Of a stretch of DNA of 64,000 bases, positions 27,797 to 36,484 are shown in pieces (the first letter of the stretch is position 1; each line of letters begins with the position of its first letter). Position numbers and translations under genes: made by a program. Source of the DNA: Streptomyces bluensis (lineage in GTDB: Bacteria; Actinomycetota; Actinomycetes; Streptomycetales; Streptomycetaceae); contig NZ_BMVM01000011.1 in assembly GCF_014650715.1 (NCBI RefSeq), positions 124,001 to 188,000 on the forward strand, read 5' to 3'. The notes below the pieces were generated by a model. That model worked only from the letters and a program-made list of their open reading frames with translations. It ran no database searches and was not told the origin of the DNA.

Positions 27797-29293
27797 TCAG
27801 TTCAGGAGGCTCGGCAGCTCGGCCCAGCTGTCCCCCGGCCGCTCGGGCGACAGCCTCATCAGCGTCAGCGCCTTCGCGGGCACCGGCCCGTCCAGCAGCG
27901 TCCCGAGGTCGGGCGTGCGCGGCAGGTCCCGTACGACGGCCGAGAGCGCTTCGCGGAGCGCCGGCGTCGAACCGGCCGTCGCCCCCAGCGTTCCCGCGAC
28001 CAGGGAGCCGAACAGCTTACGGCGCAACGTCGTCTCGTCGTCCGTGACGATCCGGCCGCTCAGTTCCGGGGCCGGGACACCGTGCCGGGCCAGCCGGGCC
28101 GGGCTCACCCGGATGTCGGCCAGGTCGCGGTAGACGAGGCGCACGGGGGCACCCGTGGGGGACAGGACCACGAGCAGGTTCTGGCCGTGCGCCTCCAGGG
28201 CCACGCCCAGGTCGAGCAAGCGGAGGCAGACCGTCAGCGTGAGGCGGGCGAAGCCGGCCAGCCACGAGGGTGACCGGGGCAGACCGGTCGCCGCGAGCGC
28301 GGCCACCGGGACGACGCGCTCGCCGCCGTCCACGTCCGCGTACGCGTCCGGCGACTCACGCACCACCGCGGCCAGATCCGGGGAACCCGTGGTGACCGCG
28401 CCCAGGGTGCGGGTGATGTGCAGCAGGCCGTCCGTGCGGACGGCGATGCGCTCCATGAAGGCCGAGACCGTCGCCGACGTCTCGATCGAGTAGACCGAGA
28501 TGTCCCGCACCGCGGAGGTCAGCCGGGCGCTCAGCGCCGTCTTGACGTGCGGGCCGTCGTCGGAAAGGGCGAGGGTGCGCAGCGACATCAGCGGATGAGC
28601 GGTGATCCCTTCCTCCGGGCGGGACGTGAGCACATGGGCGGCCTGCCAGGGATGGACCGGGATCAGCACGCGCCCACCGTCACGGAACCGCCTCGGCCAG
28701 GCGCCGACCACCAGACAGGCGTCCACCGGGGCCAGCCCCAGCCGGACGAGCGGCCGGTGCTCCGGCCCGTACGCGAGCTGCTCCGCCGCCGAGAAACCGG
28801 GCCGGGAACGGCAGTTGGGATGGAAGGGGTGACCGTCGACCACCCCCTGCTCCCACTCCCGGCTCATCACCGGGGCCCCGGCGGGGGTCTGGTTCGCGCG
28901 GGACAGCGCCAGGGACGCCGTGCTGTGATCGAGTTCGGCCGCGAAGCCGGCGCCGTGCGGGACGGCCAGCGCGGTCATGAGCCGCGCCGGACGGTCGTAC
29001 GGTATGCCGTCGAGCCGCACCTCGGCGGCATACGCGGCCGTCGCGTACGGGTCCGCGGGCGGGCCGTGCAGCCGGCGGCCGTCGGCGAGGTGGAGCGTGA
29101 GACCGTGTCGGCCCGTCTCACGGCGCGTGACCCAGGGCAGTGGCTCATGGGCGAGCCCCCGCCACAGCCGGGACAGCACGGCCGCCCGGGCACCGGGGAG
29201 CGCCGCCGCGTACGGCCGCGTCAGGTCGGGGCGTACGGCGCACAGCTCGGCACCGAGCGCGGCCTCGGCATCGGACGTCGGACGACGGTGCAC
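27797..29293 (-). CDS. IucA/IucC-family siderophore synthetase (NIS synthetase)
   Basis: A 498-residue NRPS-independent siderophore synthetase, which adenylates a carboxylate and condenses it with an amine or alcohol. Family features: GHPFHPNCRSRPGF (the H-P-x-H-P motif, with Arg where Lys is usual), VKTALSARLTSAVRDI, LEAHGQNLLVVL and a C-terminal FhuF-like part. GTG 29293 is chosen because GAGGAG precedes it and the longer open frame is antisense to the neighbouring synthetase. Slightly shorter than the usual 550-600 residues. Divergent from a second NIS synthetase across 225 bases. Confidence 0.87.
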   Translation of the reverse strand: MHRRPTSDAEAALGAELCAVRPDLTRPYAAALPGARAAVLSRLWRGLAHEPLPWVTRRETGRHGLTLHLADGRRLHGPPADPYATAAYAAEVRLDGIPYDRPARLMTALAVPHGAGFAAELDHSTASLALSRANQTPAGAPVMSREWEQGVVDGHPFHPNCRSRPGFSAAEQLAYGPEHRPLVRLGLAPVDACLVVGAWPRRFRDGGRVLIPVHPWQAAHVLTSRPEEGITAHPLMSLRTLALSDDGPHVKTALSARLTSAVRDISVYSIETSATVSAFMERIAVRTDGLLHITRTLGAVTTGSPDLAAVVRESPDAYADVDGGERVVPVAALAATGLPRSPSWLAGFARLTLTVCLRLLDLGVALEAHGQNLLVVLSPTGAPVRLVYRDLADIRVSPARLARHGVPAPELSGRIVTDDETTLRRKLFGSLVAGTLGATAGSTPALREALSAVVRDLPRTPDLGTLLDGPVPAKALTLMRLSPERPGDSWAELPSLLN

Positions 29294-29518
29294 GAGCGGG
29301 CTCCTCGGGCCTGTGGTGAAAGCGGCGTCGTCCGGCAGGCGCCGCTTGCGACACAGGCTTCCGACACAGGCCCAGGGTACGGGGGGGGCTCTGTGCCGGG
29401 ACGCCGTACGGAGACTGGGGCGGGACGCTGTAGGCCCGCCTGCCCGCACGGCTTCGCCACCCAAGATGAGGGCGGACATACTGATCAGGAGTGCGTCGTA
29501 TGGAGCGAATGGACCCCC
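29294..29518. promoter_or_regulatory. Divergent promoter region of the two siderophore synthetases
   Basis: These 225 bases must hold the promoters of both NIS synthetase genes. I see no TTAGGTTAGGCTAACCTAA-like iron box for DmdR/DtxR. AT-richer DNA around 29461-29500 (gacatactgatcagg) is the most likely promoter for the plus-strand gene. Control by iron is therefore not supported by a visible site. Confidence 0.5.
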
Positions 29519-30997
29519 GTGGACGGCAACGACCCCCGTGACGACCCCGGCGCCGTCGCCGATGCCTGTGCCGCCGCGCCGCTGCTGAACTGCCTGCTGC
29601 GGGAGGCGGCCGAGCGCGTCGATGCCGGTGTGTACCGGCTCCGGGCCAGCGGCCGCCTCCTGCGGGTACGCGGCACACGCCGCCCCACGGAACCCGAGGT
29701 GCGCACGGCCGGGTCCTGGCACCGGCTCACCCACCCCGAGCTCGTCAAACTCACCGCCGAGGAACTCCGTCTGCTCACCGGACTGTCCAATTCCGAACTG
29801 CCCGCCGAGATGCTCGACAGCCGCGACGCGGTGGCCGCCCTCCTCACCGCCCGCGCCCACGCCACGGCACCCACCGACCCCTACCTCCGCTCCGAACAGT
29901 CCCTCGTCATCGGGCACCCCCACCACCCGGCCCCCAAGGCACGCGGCGGCGGCCCGATCGCGGCCTGGCTGCCGTACGCTCCCGAGGCGTACGCCGCCTT
30001 CCCGCTGACGCTGCTGGGCGTACGCGAGGACACGGTCGTGGAGGAGGGCGACACCACGGCCCTGGACGCCCTGGGGGCGGCCCCGCCCGGTTACCGTCTG
30101 CTGCCCGCCCACCCCTGGCAACTGGACCTCGTCGCAGCGGAGCTGGCCCCCGCTCTCGCGGACGGCCGACTCGTCCGGCTCGGCCGCACACCCGCCCCGG
30201 TCCGGCCCACGGCGGCCATCCGCACCGTGTACGCGCCGGAGGACGACCTCTTCCTCAAGTTCAGCCTGGACGTGCGGATCACCAACGACGTGCGCCGGCT
30301 GTGGCGGCACGACCTGCTCAAGCTGCGCCGTACGGACACGGCGGTCGCCACGGCGTTCGCGGAGCAGCCGGGCGCCTGGCTGAGCGACCGCGGCTACCGG
30401 ACCGCCGACTTCGCCTTCGAGGAACTCGCCGTCCTCGTCCGCGACGGCCTGCGCGCCCACCTCGCCCCCGGGGCGACGCCCCTCCTCGCCGCCGCCCTCG
30501 CCGAGGGCTTCGACGGCAGCCCGCTCGACCGGACCGCCGACCCGGCCGCGTGGTGGGAGGCCTACCTGCGTGCGGTCGTGCCCCCGGCGCTGGGCACGTT
30601 CCACGACCACGGAGTCGTCCTCGAAGCCCACCTCCAGAACACCGTGGTCGCCGTCGGCCCCGACGGCACACCCGTGCAGGCCCTGTTCCGCGACGCGGAG
30701 GGCGTGAAACTCGTACCGGACGTGGGCCGCGTGGCGGGCTGGGAACGCCTGGTGTACTGCCTGATCGTCAACAACCTGAGGGAGATCGCGGACGCCGTCG
30801 CCGAACGCCACCCGGGCGTCCGTCTGTGGCCCGCCGCACGCCGGGAGCTGGCGCGCCACCGGCGCATCCCCGAGATCACCGCCCTGCTCGACGCGCCCAC
30901 CCTCCCCGGCAAGACGAACCTCCTGCTGCGCTGGACCTCCGCGGACGGCGCGGACGCGCGCTACCGGCCCGTGGCCAACCCCCTTCGCGGCGCGTAA
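29519..30997 (+). CDS. IucA/IucC-family siderophore synthetase (NIS synthetase)
   Basis: A 492-residue NIS synthetase with the canonical motif GHPHHPAPKARGG (H-P-x-H-P-x-x-K), LLPAHPWQ, FLKFSLDVRITNDVRRL and EAHLQNTVVAVG, and a FhuF-like C-terminal domain. The paralogue on the opposite strand deviates in the Lys, so this one is the more canonical enzyme. GTG 29519 is the only in-frame start near the conserved N-terminus, and its Shine-Dalgarno (GGAG, 29502-29505) is distant. The DUF1264 gene follows 92 bases later. No transporter or diamine/hydroxylase gene is in the window, so the product is unknown. Confidence 0.88.
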   Translation: MDGNDPRDDPGAVADACAAAPLLNCLLREAAERVDAGVYRLRASGRLLRVRGTRRPTEPEVRTAGSWHRLTHPELVKLTAEELRLLTGLSNSELPAEMLDSRDAVAALLTARAHATAPTDPYLRSEQSLVIGHPHHPAPKARGGGPIAAWLPYAPEAYAAFPLTLLGVREDTVVEEGDTTALDALGAAPPGYRLLPAHPWQLDLVAAELAPALADGRLVRLGRTPAPVRPTAAIRTVYAPEDDLFLKFSLDVRITNDVRRLWRHDLLKLRRTDTAVATAFAEQPGAWLSDRGYRTADFAFEELAVLVRDGLRAHLAPGATPLLAAALAEGFDGSPLDRTADPAAWWEAYLRAVVPPALGTFHDHGVVLEAHLQNTVVAVGPDGTPVQALFRDAEGVKLVPDVGRVAGWERLVYCLIVNNLREIADAVAERHPGVRLWPAARRELARHRRIPEITALLDAPTLPGKTNLLLRWTSADGADARYRPVANPLRGA

Positions 30998-31089
30998 GTG
31001 GGCGCGTGCCGGAGGTTTGGCCTCGGCGGTTCGGGCAACAGCGACACTCCTGGACGGAAGGAACCTCCAAGGACCTCCAAGGAGCGGAG

Positions 31090-31812
31090 ATGAACCTGAA
31101 GACCGCCAGACGGCATCCGCCGGTGACCCCACCCGTCCGCCCGGCCGGCCTGTGGCGGAGGACTCTGGACGCCGGGGCCCGGCTCCTGCAGACCGCCACC
31201 CCTCTGAAGAACTTCGATGTGTACGTCGTCGGCTTCCACTGCGCCAAGGGACGTCCGGACGAGCAGATGGAGGCCCACCACTACTGCCGGATCGTCGGCG
31301 AGGACATGCTCCAGTGCGCGCTGTTCGACGGCAACACCGCCGACGCCAACCTCATCGGCGTCGAGTACATCGTCTCGGAAGCCCTGTTCGAGGAGTTCCC
31401 GCAGGCCGAGAAGGATTACTGGCACCCGCACAACTTCGAGATCCTCTCCGGGCAACTGGTCGCGCCCGGCCTCCCCGACACGGCGGAGAAGGCGCTGATG
31501 AAACTGCTGATCAACTCCTACGGGAAGACCTGGCACACCTGGCACACCGGGCGCCAGGAAGGCGAACCGGGCATGGAACTGCCCTACGGCGACCCGAAGC
31601 TGATGTGGTCCTTCAACCGGGAAGGGGAGTGCGACCCGGCGCTGGCCCGCCGCCGCGACGAGGCCATGGCCATCGACACCCGGTCCAAGGCCGCCCACCG
31701 GCAGGACTTCCTCGCCCTCACCCACCCACAGCACGGCGTCGACGCCATGGCCACCGACTTCCCGGCTGCCACACCGGTCCCCGGCGTCACCGACGCCGAC
31801 CGCTCGCGCTGA
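31090..31812 (+). CDS. DUF1264 / oil-body-associated protein (OBAP) family protein
   Basis: A 240-residue protein matching the plant OBAP/DUF1264 family: FDVYVVGFHCAKGRPDEQME, AHHYCRIVGEDMLQCALFDG, LIGVEYIVSEALFEEFP, HPHNFEILSGQLVAPGLP and SYGKTWHTWHT are all family blocks. Plant members sit on oil bodies; the bacterial role is not known to me. There is no signal peptide. AGGAG precedes the ATG. It follows a NIS synthetase in the same direction, but a functional link is not evident. Confidence 0.85.
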   Translation: MNLKTARRHPPVTPPVRPAGLWRRTLDAGARLLQTATPLKNFDVYVVGFHCAKGRPDEQMEAHHYCRIVGEDMLQCALFDGNTADANLIGVEYIVSEALFEEFPQAEKDYWHPHNFEILSGQLVAPGLPDTAEKALMKLLINSYGKTWHTWHTGRQEGEPGMELPYGDPKLMWSFNREGECDPALARRRDEAMAIDTRSKAAHRQDFLALTHPQHGVDAMATDFPAATPVPGVTDADRSR

Positions 31813-31884
31813 CTAGCCGACCGCTCGCGCCGACAACGGGGCGTACGCGGGCCTGTGCAGGGCACCGACCATCGGAGGTGCGTC

Positions 31885-32727
31885 ATGACCGTCCTCCCGC
31901 CCGACGACACGGTGGGGATCCGGTTCGTCGGCAACGCCACCACGCTCATCCACTACGGTCGGCTGACACTGCTCACCGATCCCAACTTCCTGCACCGGGG
32001 CCAGTACGCCCACCTCGGCTACGGCCTGCTCGCCCGCCGCCTGACCGAACCGGCGCTCACCATCCGGGACGTCCCCCGCGACCTCGACGCGGTGGTGCTG
32101 TCGCATCTGCACGGCGACCACTGGGACCGCGTCGCGCGGCGGGGCCTGGACCGGTCGCTGCCCGTCCTCACCACCCCGCACGCCGCCCGGTGGCTGCGCC
32201 TGCGCGACGGATACAAGCGGGCGACCGGCCTGCCGACCTGGCACAGCCACACCCTGGAGCGTGACGGCAGCCGGGTCACGGTCACCGCCCTGCCGGGACA
32301 GCACGCGCTCGGCCCGCTGCGTCGCCTGCTGCCCCCCGTCATGGGAAGCCTGCTGGAGTTCGGCCCGGCGAACGGGCCCGTGCGGCTGAGGCTGTACCTC
32401 TCCGGTGACACCCTGCTGTTCGACGGCATCGACGAGATCGCCCGCCGCTGTCCGGACATCGGGCTGGCCGTCCTGCATCTGGGCGGTACGACGCTCCCGG
32501 GCGGCTGGGTGGTGACCATGGACGGCGCGCAGGGGGCCGAACTGGTCGACCGGCTGCGCCCACGCGCGGTGATGCCCGTGCACTACGACGACTACTCGGT
32601 GTTCCGCTCCCCGCTGACCGACTTCCTCGCCGAGGCCGAGCGGCGTGGCTGGGTCCGCGACGTCGTACGGTGCGAGCCCGGTCACCTGGCGCGGGTGACC
32701 GCCGAAGCGGAGGTCCACGTGGTATAG
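31885..32727 (+). CDS. Metallo-beta-lactamase-fold hydrolase (UlaG-like)
   Basis: A 280-residue MBL-fold protein. Metal ligands are visible in LSHLHGDHWD (HxHxDH), GQHALGPL and LSGDTLLF, with HYDDYSVF near the C-terminus; the opening FVGNATTLIHYGRLTLLTDPNF is typical of the L-ascorbate-6-phosphate lactonase-like/NAPE-PLD-like group. Its substrate is unknown. ATG 31885 has GGAGG 5 bases upstream; the 10-residue longer form starts inside the leader. No signal peptide. Confidence 0.85.
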   Translation: MTVLPPDDTVGIRFVGNATTLIHYGRLTLLTDPNFLHRGQYAHLGYGLLARRLTEPALTIRDVPRDLDAVVLSHLHGDHWDRVARRGLDRSLPVLTTPHAARWLRLRDGYKRATGLPTWHSHTLERDGSRVTVTALPGQHALGPLRRLLPPVMGSLLEFGPANGPVRLRLYLSGDTLLFDGIDEIARRCPDIGLAVLHLGGTTLPGGWVVTMDGAQGAELVDRLRPRAVMPVHYDDYSVFRSPLTDFLAEAERRGWVRDVVRCEPGHLARVTAEAEVHVV

Positions 32728-32811
32728 GCCGCAATGTCCGAATTCGCGGGTTCGGTTTCCGGACGCTCCGGGTACCCGGGGTCGGAACAAGGATCCGAGG
32801 AGGGTGAAGCA

Positions 32812-33399
32812 ATGAGCGAAGCGAACGAGGAACGCAGGCAGGCGGCGCGACTGCCGGAAGGCGACGTGGTGGGGATCCTGCTGGAGCAGCACGCCAGGAT
32901 CCGGGACCTCTTCGCCGATGTGAAGAGCGCTGAGGGCGACCACAAGCAACAGGCCTTCGACGAGCTGAGAGCGCTGCTCGCGGTACACGAGACGGCCGAG
33001 GAAATGATCGTACGGCCGGTCGCGAAGGACACCGCGGGGCCGCAGGAGGCCGATGCGCGCAATCACGAGGAGCAGGAAGCGAACAAGGTGCTCGCGCAAC
33101 TGGAGAAGATGGGCGTCGACGATTCCGGCTTCGATGCCCGCTTCGCGGAGTTCGAGAGGTCGGTCATCGACCACGCCGAGCACGAGGAGAGGGAAGAGTT
33201 CCCGGCGGTGCACTCCGGACGCAGCGAGGACCAGCTCAAGCGGATGGGCACCCTGCTCCGCACGGCCGAGAAGATCGCTCCCACCCACCCCCATCCTTCG
33301 GCGGCGGGTAAGCCGATGGCCCAGTGGAGTGTGGGCCCGTTCGCCTCTCTGGTCGACCGTACGCGCGACGCCATCCGGTCTGCCGGGTCGGCACGCTGA
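32812..33399 (+). CDS. Hemerythrin (HHE) domain protein
   Basis: A 195-residue four-helix hemerythrin-like protein. Putative di-iron ligands are spread over LEQHARIRDLF, AVHETAEEMIV, NHEEQEAN and IDHAEHEEREEFP. Such proteins bind oxygen or respond to nitric oxide or iron; the specific role is unknown. ATG 32812 has GAGGAGGGTGA upstream; an in-frame ATG 26 codons earlier has no Shine-Dalgarno. Highly charged, soluble, monocistronic. Confidence 0.87.
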   Translation: MSEANEERRQAARLPEGDVVGILLEQHARIRDLFADVKSAEGDHKQQAFDELRALLAVHETAEEMIVRPVAKDTAGPQEADARNHEEQEANKVLAQLEKMGVDDSGFDARFAEFERSVIDHAEHEEREEFPAVHSGRSEDQLKRMGTLLRTAEKIAPTHPHPSAAGKPMAQWSVGPFASLVDRTRDAIRSAGSAR

Positions 33400-33514
33400 C
33401 GACGGCCGCCACCGCCGCCCTTCGCCCCCGGCACGGCTGGGGCGGCTCCCGGGCCAGGAATTCCCGCAGTCGACCGCGACGGCTCGGGCGCTCCGCGCCG
33501 GCTGGCGCGCCCGG

Positions 33515-33520
33515 CTATCA
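33515..33520 (+). promoter_or_regulatory. Possible -10 element of a leaderless transcript
   Basis: TATCAT stands 11 bases before ATG 33531 in otherwise very GC-rich DNA, with no Shine-Dalgarno between. This spacing fits transcription starting at or next to the start codon. No convincing -35 is seen. Confidence 0.4.
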
Positions 33521-33530
33521 TCGTCACTTC

Positions 33531-33635
33531 ATGCCAGAGGCTGGACGCAAGAGGCGCACTGCCGTTGACGGACTGCTCGGGAGGCAGGGCGATGAGCATG
33601 CCGGCCGTAACTCCCCGGATTCTCCCCAGGGCTGA
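33531..33635 (+). CDS. Possible 34-residue leader peptide upstream of the HipA-like gene
   Basis: A short frame beginning MPEAGRKRRTAVDGLLGRQG starts right after a TATCAT -10-like element and ends 18 bases before the ATG of the HipA-like kinase. The peptide is Arg/Gly-rich and not recognised. It could be a leaderless small ORF that opens the HipA-like transcript, or an artefact. Expression is unproven. Confidence 0.35.
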   Translation: MPEAGRKRRTAVDGLLGRQGDEHAGRNSPDSPQG

Positions 33636-33653
33636 CCGGTGGGGCCCGGGGCC

Positions 33654-34568
33654 ATGCTGAGGGAAGTCACCGCAAGCCGCTACGTCGCACCCTTGCGCTC
33701 CGGTGGCTCCGTCCCCGGAGTCGTCGAGGCCGACGACCTGGGCACGTACGTCGTGAAGTTCACGGGCTCCGCGCAGGGCCGCAAGGCGCTGGTCGCCGAG
33801 GTGATCGTCGGCGAGCTGGCACGGGCCCTCGGCCTGCGTTTCCCCGAACTGGTCCTCGTGCACTTCGACCCGGAGATCGCCGCGCACGAGCCCCATCAGG
33901 AGGTGCGGGAACTCCACGGGGTGAGCGCGGGAGTCAACCTGGGCATGGACTACCTCCCGGGCGCGAAGGACTTCACCCCGGAGATCGCGAAGACCTTCTC
34001 CGTGGACCCCGTGGAGGCGGGCCGGATCGTCTGGCTGGACGCGCTGACCGTGAACGTCGACCGTACGGTGCACAGCTCGAACCTGATGATCTGGCCGACC
34101 CTCGGCACCGTGCCCCCGCGCCTGTGGCTGATCGACCACGGCGCCGCCCTCGTCTTCCATCACCGCTGGGACACCTCGGCGCCCGACAAGGCGTACGACT
34201 TCCGCCACCATGCGCTCGGCCACTACGGGCCCGACACACGGGCCGCCGACGCCGAACTCGCGCCTCGCGTCACCGAGGAACTGCTGCGCGAGGTCGTGGC
34301 CGAGGTCCCCGACGCCTGGCTGACCGAGCACCCCGGCTTCGCGACGCCCGGCGAGGCACGCGAGGCCTACGTCGCGTATCTCTCCGCCCGCGTGAAGGCG
34401 TCCGCGACCTGGCTGCCCATCGGCTTCCCCAGCCGCGAGGAACTGGCCGCCGAGAACGTCCTGCGCGTGGCGAAGACCCGGCAAGGACGCCCGGACTGGC
34501 TCAAACAGGTCCCCGACCTGCACGGCAAGCCCGCGGCCGGACAGGATTGGTCGGTGCACCTCGGATGA
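33654..34568 (+). CDS. HipA-like kinase family protein
   Basis: A 304-residue protein of the actinobacterial HipA-like kinase group. It begins MLREVTASRYVAPL and shows an ATP-site-like GTYVVKFTGSAQGRKALVAEVI, LDALTVNVDRTVHSSNLMIW (catalytic-loop-like N-x-D-R-x-x-x-N) and LWLIDHGAALVFHH (metal-binding D). Unlike HipA toxins it has no HipB partner beside it, so a toxin role is not implied. ATG 33654 is chosen; GTG 33639 would add 5 residues. Its stop overlaps the next ATG (ATGA). Confidence 0.8.
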   Translation: MLREVTASRYVAPLRSGGSVPGVVEADDLGTYVVKFTGSAQGRKALVAEVIVGELARALGLRFPELVLVHFDPEIAAHEPHQEVRELHGVSAGVNLGMDYLPGAKDFTPEIAKTFSVDPVEAGRIVWLDALTVNVDRTVHSSNLMIWPTLGTVPPRLWLIDHGAALVFHHRWDTSAPDKAYDFRHHALGHYGPDTRAADAELAPRVTEELLREVVAEVPDAWLTEHPGFATPGEAREAYVAYLSARVKASATWLPIGFPSREELAAENVLRVAKTRQGRPDWLKQVPDLHGKPAAGQDWSVHLG

Positions 34569-34846
34569 CGGATGTGCGGCGCGTGGAGATCGAGTACTGC
34601 ACCCAGTGCCGCTGGCTGCCCCGCGCTGCCTGGCTGGCACAGGAACTGCTCACGACGTTCGAGGCCGAACTGACCGAGCTGTCCCTGAAGCCCGGCAAGG
34701 GCGGCGTGTTCGTCGTCCGCGTGGGCGACGAGGTGGTCTGGGACCGCCGCGAGCAGGGATTCCCGGAGCCCACGGCGGTGAAGAAGGCCGTACGCGACCG
34801 AGTGGCCCCGGGGAAGTCCCTGGGCCACTCGGACAGGCCTGCGTGA
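34565..34846 (+). CDS. SelT/SelW/SelH-family (Rdx) thioredoxin-like protein
   Basis: A 93-residue protein starting MTDVRRVEIEYCTQCRWLPR. The C-x-x-C redox motif at the first strand-helix junction, followed by a helix, TELSLKPGKGGVFVVRVGDEVVWDR and FPEPTAVKKAV, matches the Rdx family, in which eukaryotic members have selenocysteine at the second Cys position. Probable thiol-disulphide role. It overlaps the HipA-like gene by 4 bases, so the two are translationally coupled. It converges with aceB with only a 3-base gap. Confidence 0.88.
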   Translation: MTDVRRVEIEYCTQCRWLPRAAWLAQELLTTFEAELTELSLKPGKGGVFVVRVGDEVVWDRREQGFPEPTAVKKAVRDRVAPGKSLGHSDRPA

Positions 34847-34849
34847 GGG

Positions 34850-36484
34850 TCAGCCCTTGAGCTGCTCGTACGCCGGCAGGGTCAGGAAGTCCACGTAGTC
34901 AGCGTCGAGGGCGACCTGGAGCAGCAGGTCGTGGGCCTGCTGCCAGTTTCCGGCGGCGAAGGCATCCTCGCCGAGTTCGGCCCTGATGTTCTCCAGTTCC
35001 TCGGCGGCGACCTTGCGGGCCAGCTCCGGGGTGGCCTTCAGGGACTCCCCGGCGTGCTCGAACTCGACGCCCGCGTTGATCCACTGCCAGATCTGGGAGC
35101 GGGAGATCTCGGCGGTGGCCGCGTCCTCCATGAGGTTGAAGATGGCCACCGCACCGAGGCCGCGCAGCCAGGCCTCGATGTACCGCATGCCCACCTGCAC
35201 GGCGTTGACGAGGCCGTCGTACGTCGGCCTGGCGTCCAGGGAGTCGATCGCGATCAGATCGGCGGCCTCGACATGGACGTCCTCGCGGAGGCGGTCCTTC
35301 TGGTTCGGCCGGTCGCCGAGGACCTTGTCGAAGGACTCCATCGCGATCGGGACCAGGTCGGGGTGGGCGACCCAGGAGCCGTCGAACCCGTCGTTCGCCT
35401 CGCGGTCCTTGTCGGCGCGGACCTTCTCGAAGGCGACCTTGTTGACCTCGGGGTCCCGGCGGGACGGGATGAAGGCCGCCATGCCACCGATGGCGTGGGC
35501 GCCGCGCTTGTGGCAGGTGCGGACGAGGAGTTCGGTGTACGCCCGCATGAACGGGGCCGTCATCGTCACCGCGTTACGGTCCGGGAGCACGAACTTCGCT
35601 CCGCCGTCACGGAAGTTCTTGACGATGGAGAAGAGGTAGTCCCAGCGGCCCGCGTTCAACCCCGAGGCGTGGTCGCGGAGTTCGTAGAGGATCTCCTCCA
35701 TCTCGTACGCGGCCGTGATCGTCTCGATGAGGACGGTGGCGCGGACCGTGCCCTGCGGGATGCCGGCATAGTCCTGCGCGAAGACGAAGACGTCGTTCCA
35801 GAGGCGGGCCTCCAGGTGCGACTCCGTCTTGGGGAGGTAGAAGTACGGGCCCTTGCCGAGGTCCAGCAGGCGCTGGGCGTTGTGGAAGAAGTACAGGCCG
35901 AAGTCGACGAGCGCGCCGGGGACCGGGGTGCCGTCGGCGTCGACGAGGTGCCGCTCGTCGAGGTGCCAGCCGCGCGGCCGCATGACGACCGTCGCCAGCT
36001 CCTCGTTCGGTCGCAGGGCGTACGACTTGCCGGTGCGCTCGTCCGTGAAGTCGATGTTCCGGGTGTACGCGTCGGCCATGTTCACCTGGCCCAGGACCAC
36101 GTTCTCCCACGTCGGGGCGGAGGCGTCCTCGAAGTCCGCGAGCCAGATCCTGGCGCCCGAGTTGAGGGCGTTGATGGTCATCTTGCGGTCGGTGGGACCG
36201 GTGATCTCGACACGGCGGTCGTTCAGGGCGTCCGGTGAGGGAGCCACCTTCCAGGAGTCGTCCGCGCGGATCACGGCGGTCTCCGGGAGGAAGTCGAGCG
36301 TGGAGGTGCGGGCGATCTCGGCTCGGCGCTCCGCGCGACGCGCGAGGAGCTCGTCACGCCGGGGCGTGAACAGCCGGTGCAGCTCGGCCACGAAGGCGAG
36401 GGCCGCGTCGGTGAGGACCTCCTCCTGCCGGGGCAGGGGATCTGCGTCGACGATGGCCAGCGGGGAGGGCGCTGGTGCGGACAT
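34850..36484 (-). CDS. aceB: Malate synthase A
   Basis: A 544-residue malate synthase, joining glyoxylate and acetyl-CoA to malate in the cytoplasm. Signature blocks are DFEDASAPTWENVVLGQVNM, MRPRGWHLDERH, FFHNAQRLLDLGKGPYFYLPKTESHLEARLW, TVLIETITAAYEMEEILYELRDH and a late FNLMEDAATAEISRSQIWQW. In this locus it disposes of glyoxylate derived from allantoin, and the TTCC-N7-GGAA operator ahead of it supports co-control with gcl and allB rather than only acetate growth. The start is preceded by GAAGGAAGTG. Confidence 0.97.
   Translation of the reverse strand: MSAPAPSPLAIVDADPLPRQEEVLTDAALAFVAELHRLFTPRRDELLARRAERRAEIARTSTLDFLPETAVIRADDSWKVAPSPDALNDRRVEITGPTDRKMTINALNSGARIWLADFEDASAPTWENVVLGQVNMADAYTRNIDFTDERTGKSYALRPNEELATVVMRPRGWHLDERHLVDADGTPVPGALVDFGLYFFHNAQRLLDLGKGPYFYLPKTESHLEARLWNDVFVFAQDYAGIPQGTVRATVLIETITAAYEMEEILYELRDHASGLNAGRWDYLFSIVKNFRDGGAKFVLPDRNAVTMTAPFMRAYTELLVRTCHKRGAHAIGGMAAFIPSRRDPEVNKVAFEKVRADKDREANDGFDGSWVAHPDLVPIAMESFDKVLGDRPNQKDRLREDVHVEAADLIAIDSLDARPTYDGLVNAVQVGMRYIEAWLRGLGAVAIFNLMEDAATAEISRSQIWQWINAGVEFEHAGESLKATPELARKVAAEELENIRAELGEDAFAAGNWQQAHDLLLQVALDADYVDFLTLPAYEQLKG

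Noticed and set aside
28418..29518. Extension of the plus-strand siderophore synthetase to 859 codons
   Set aside because: The upstream part is antisense to the divergent synthetase; conserved sequence begins after 29519.
29294..29518. Iron box for DmdR/DtxR between the siderophore synthetases
   Set aside because: No TTAGG-N-CCTAA-like palindrome is present.
29294..31132. Extension of the minus-strand siderophore synthetase to 1111 codons
   Set aside because: The extra N-terminal part is antisense to the plus-strand synthetase and lacks family sequence; GTG 29293 with GAGGAG is a better start.
33654..34568. HipA toxin of a toxin-antitoxin module
   Set aside because: No HipB-like antitoxin is adjacent, and the protein belongs to a stand-alone HipA-like group coupled to a redox protein.
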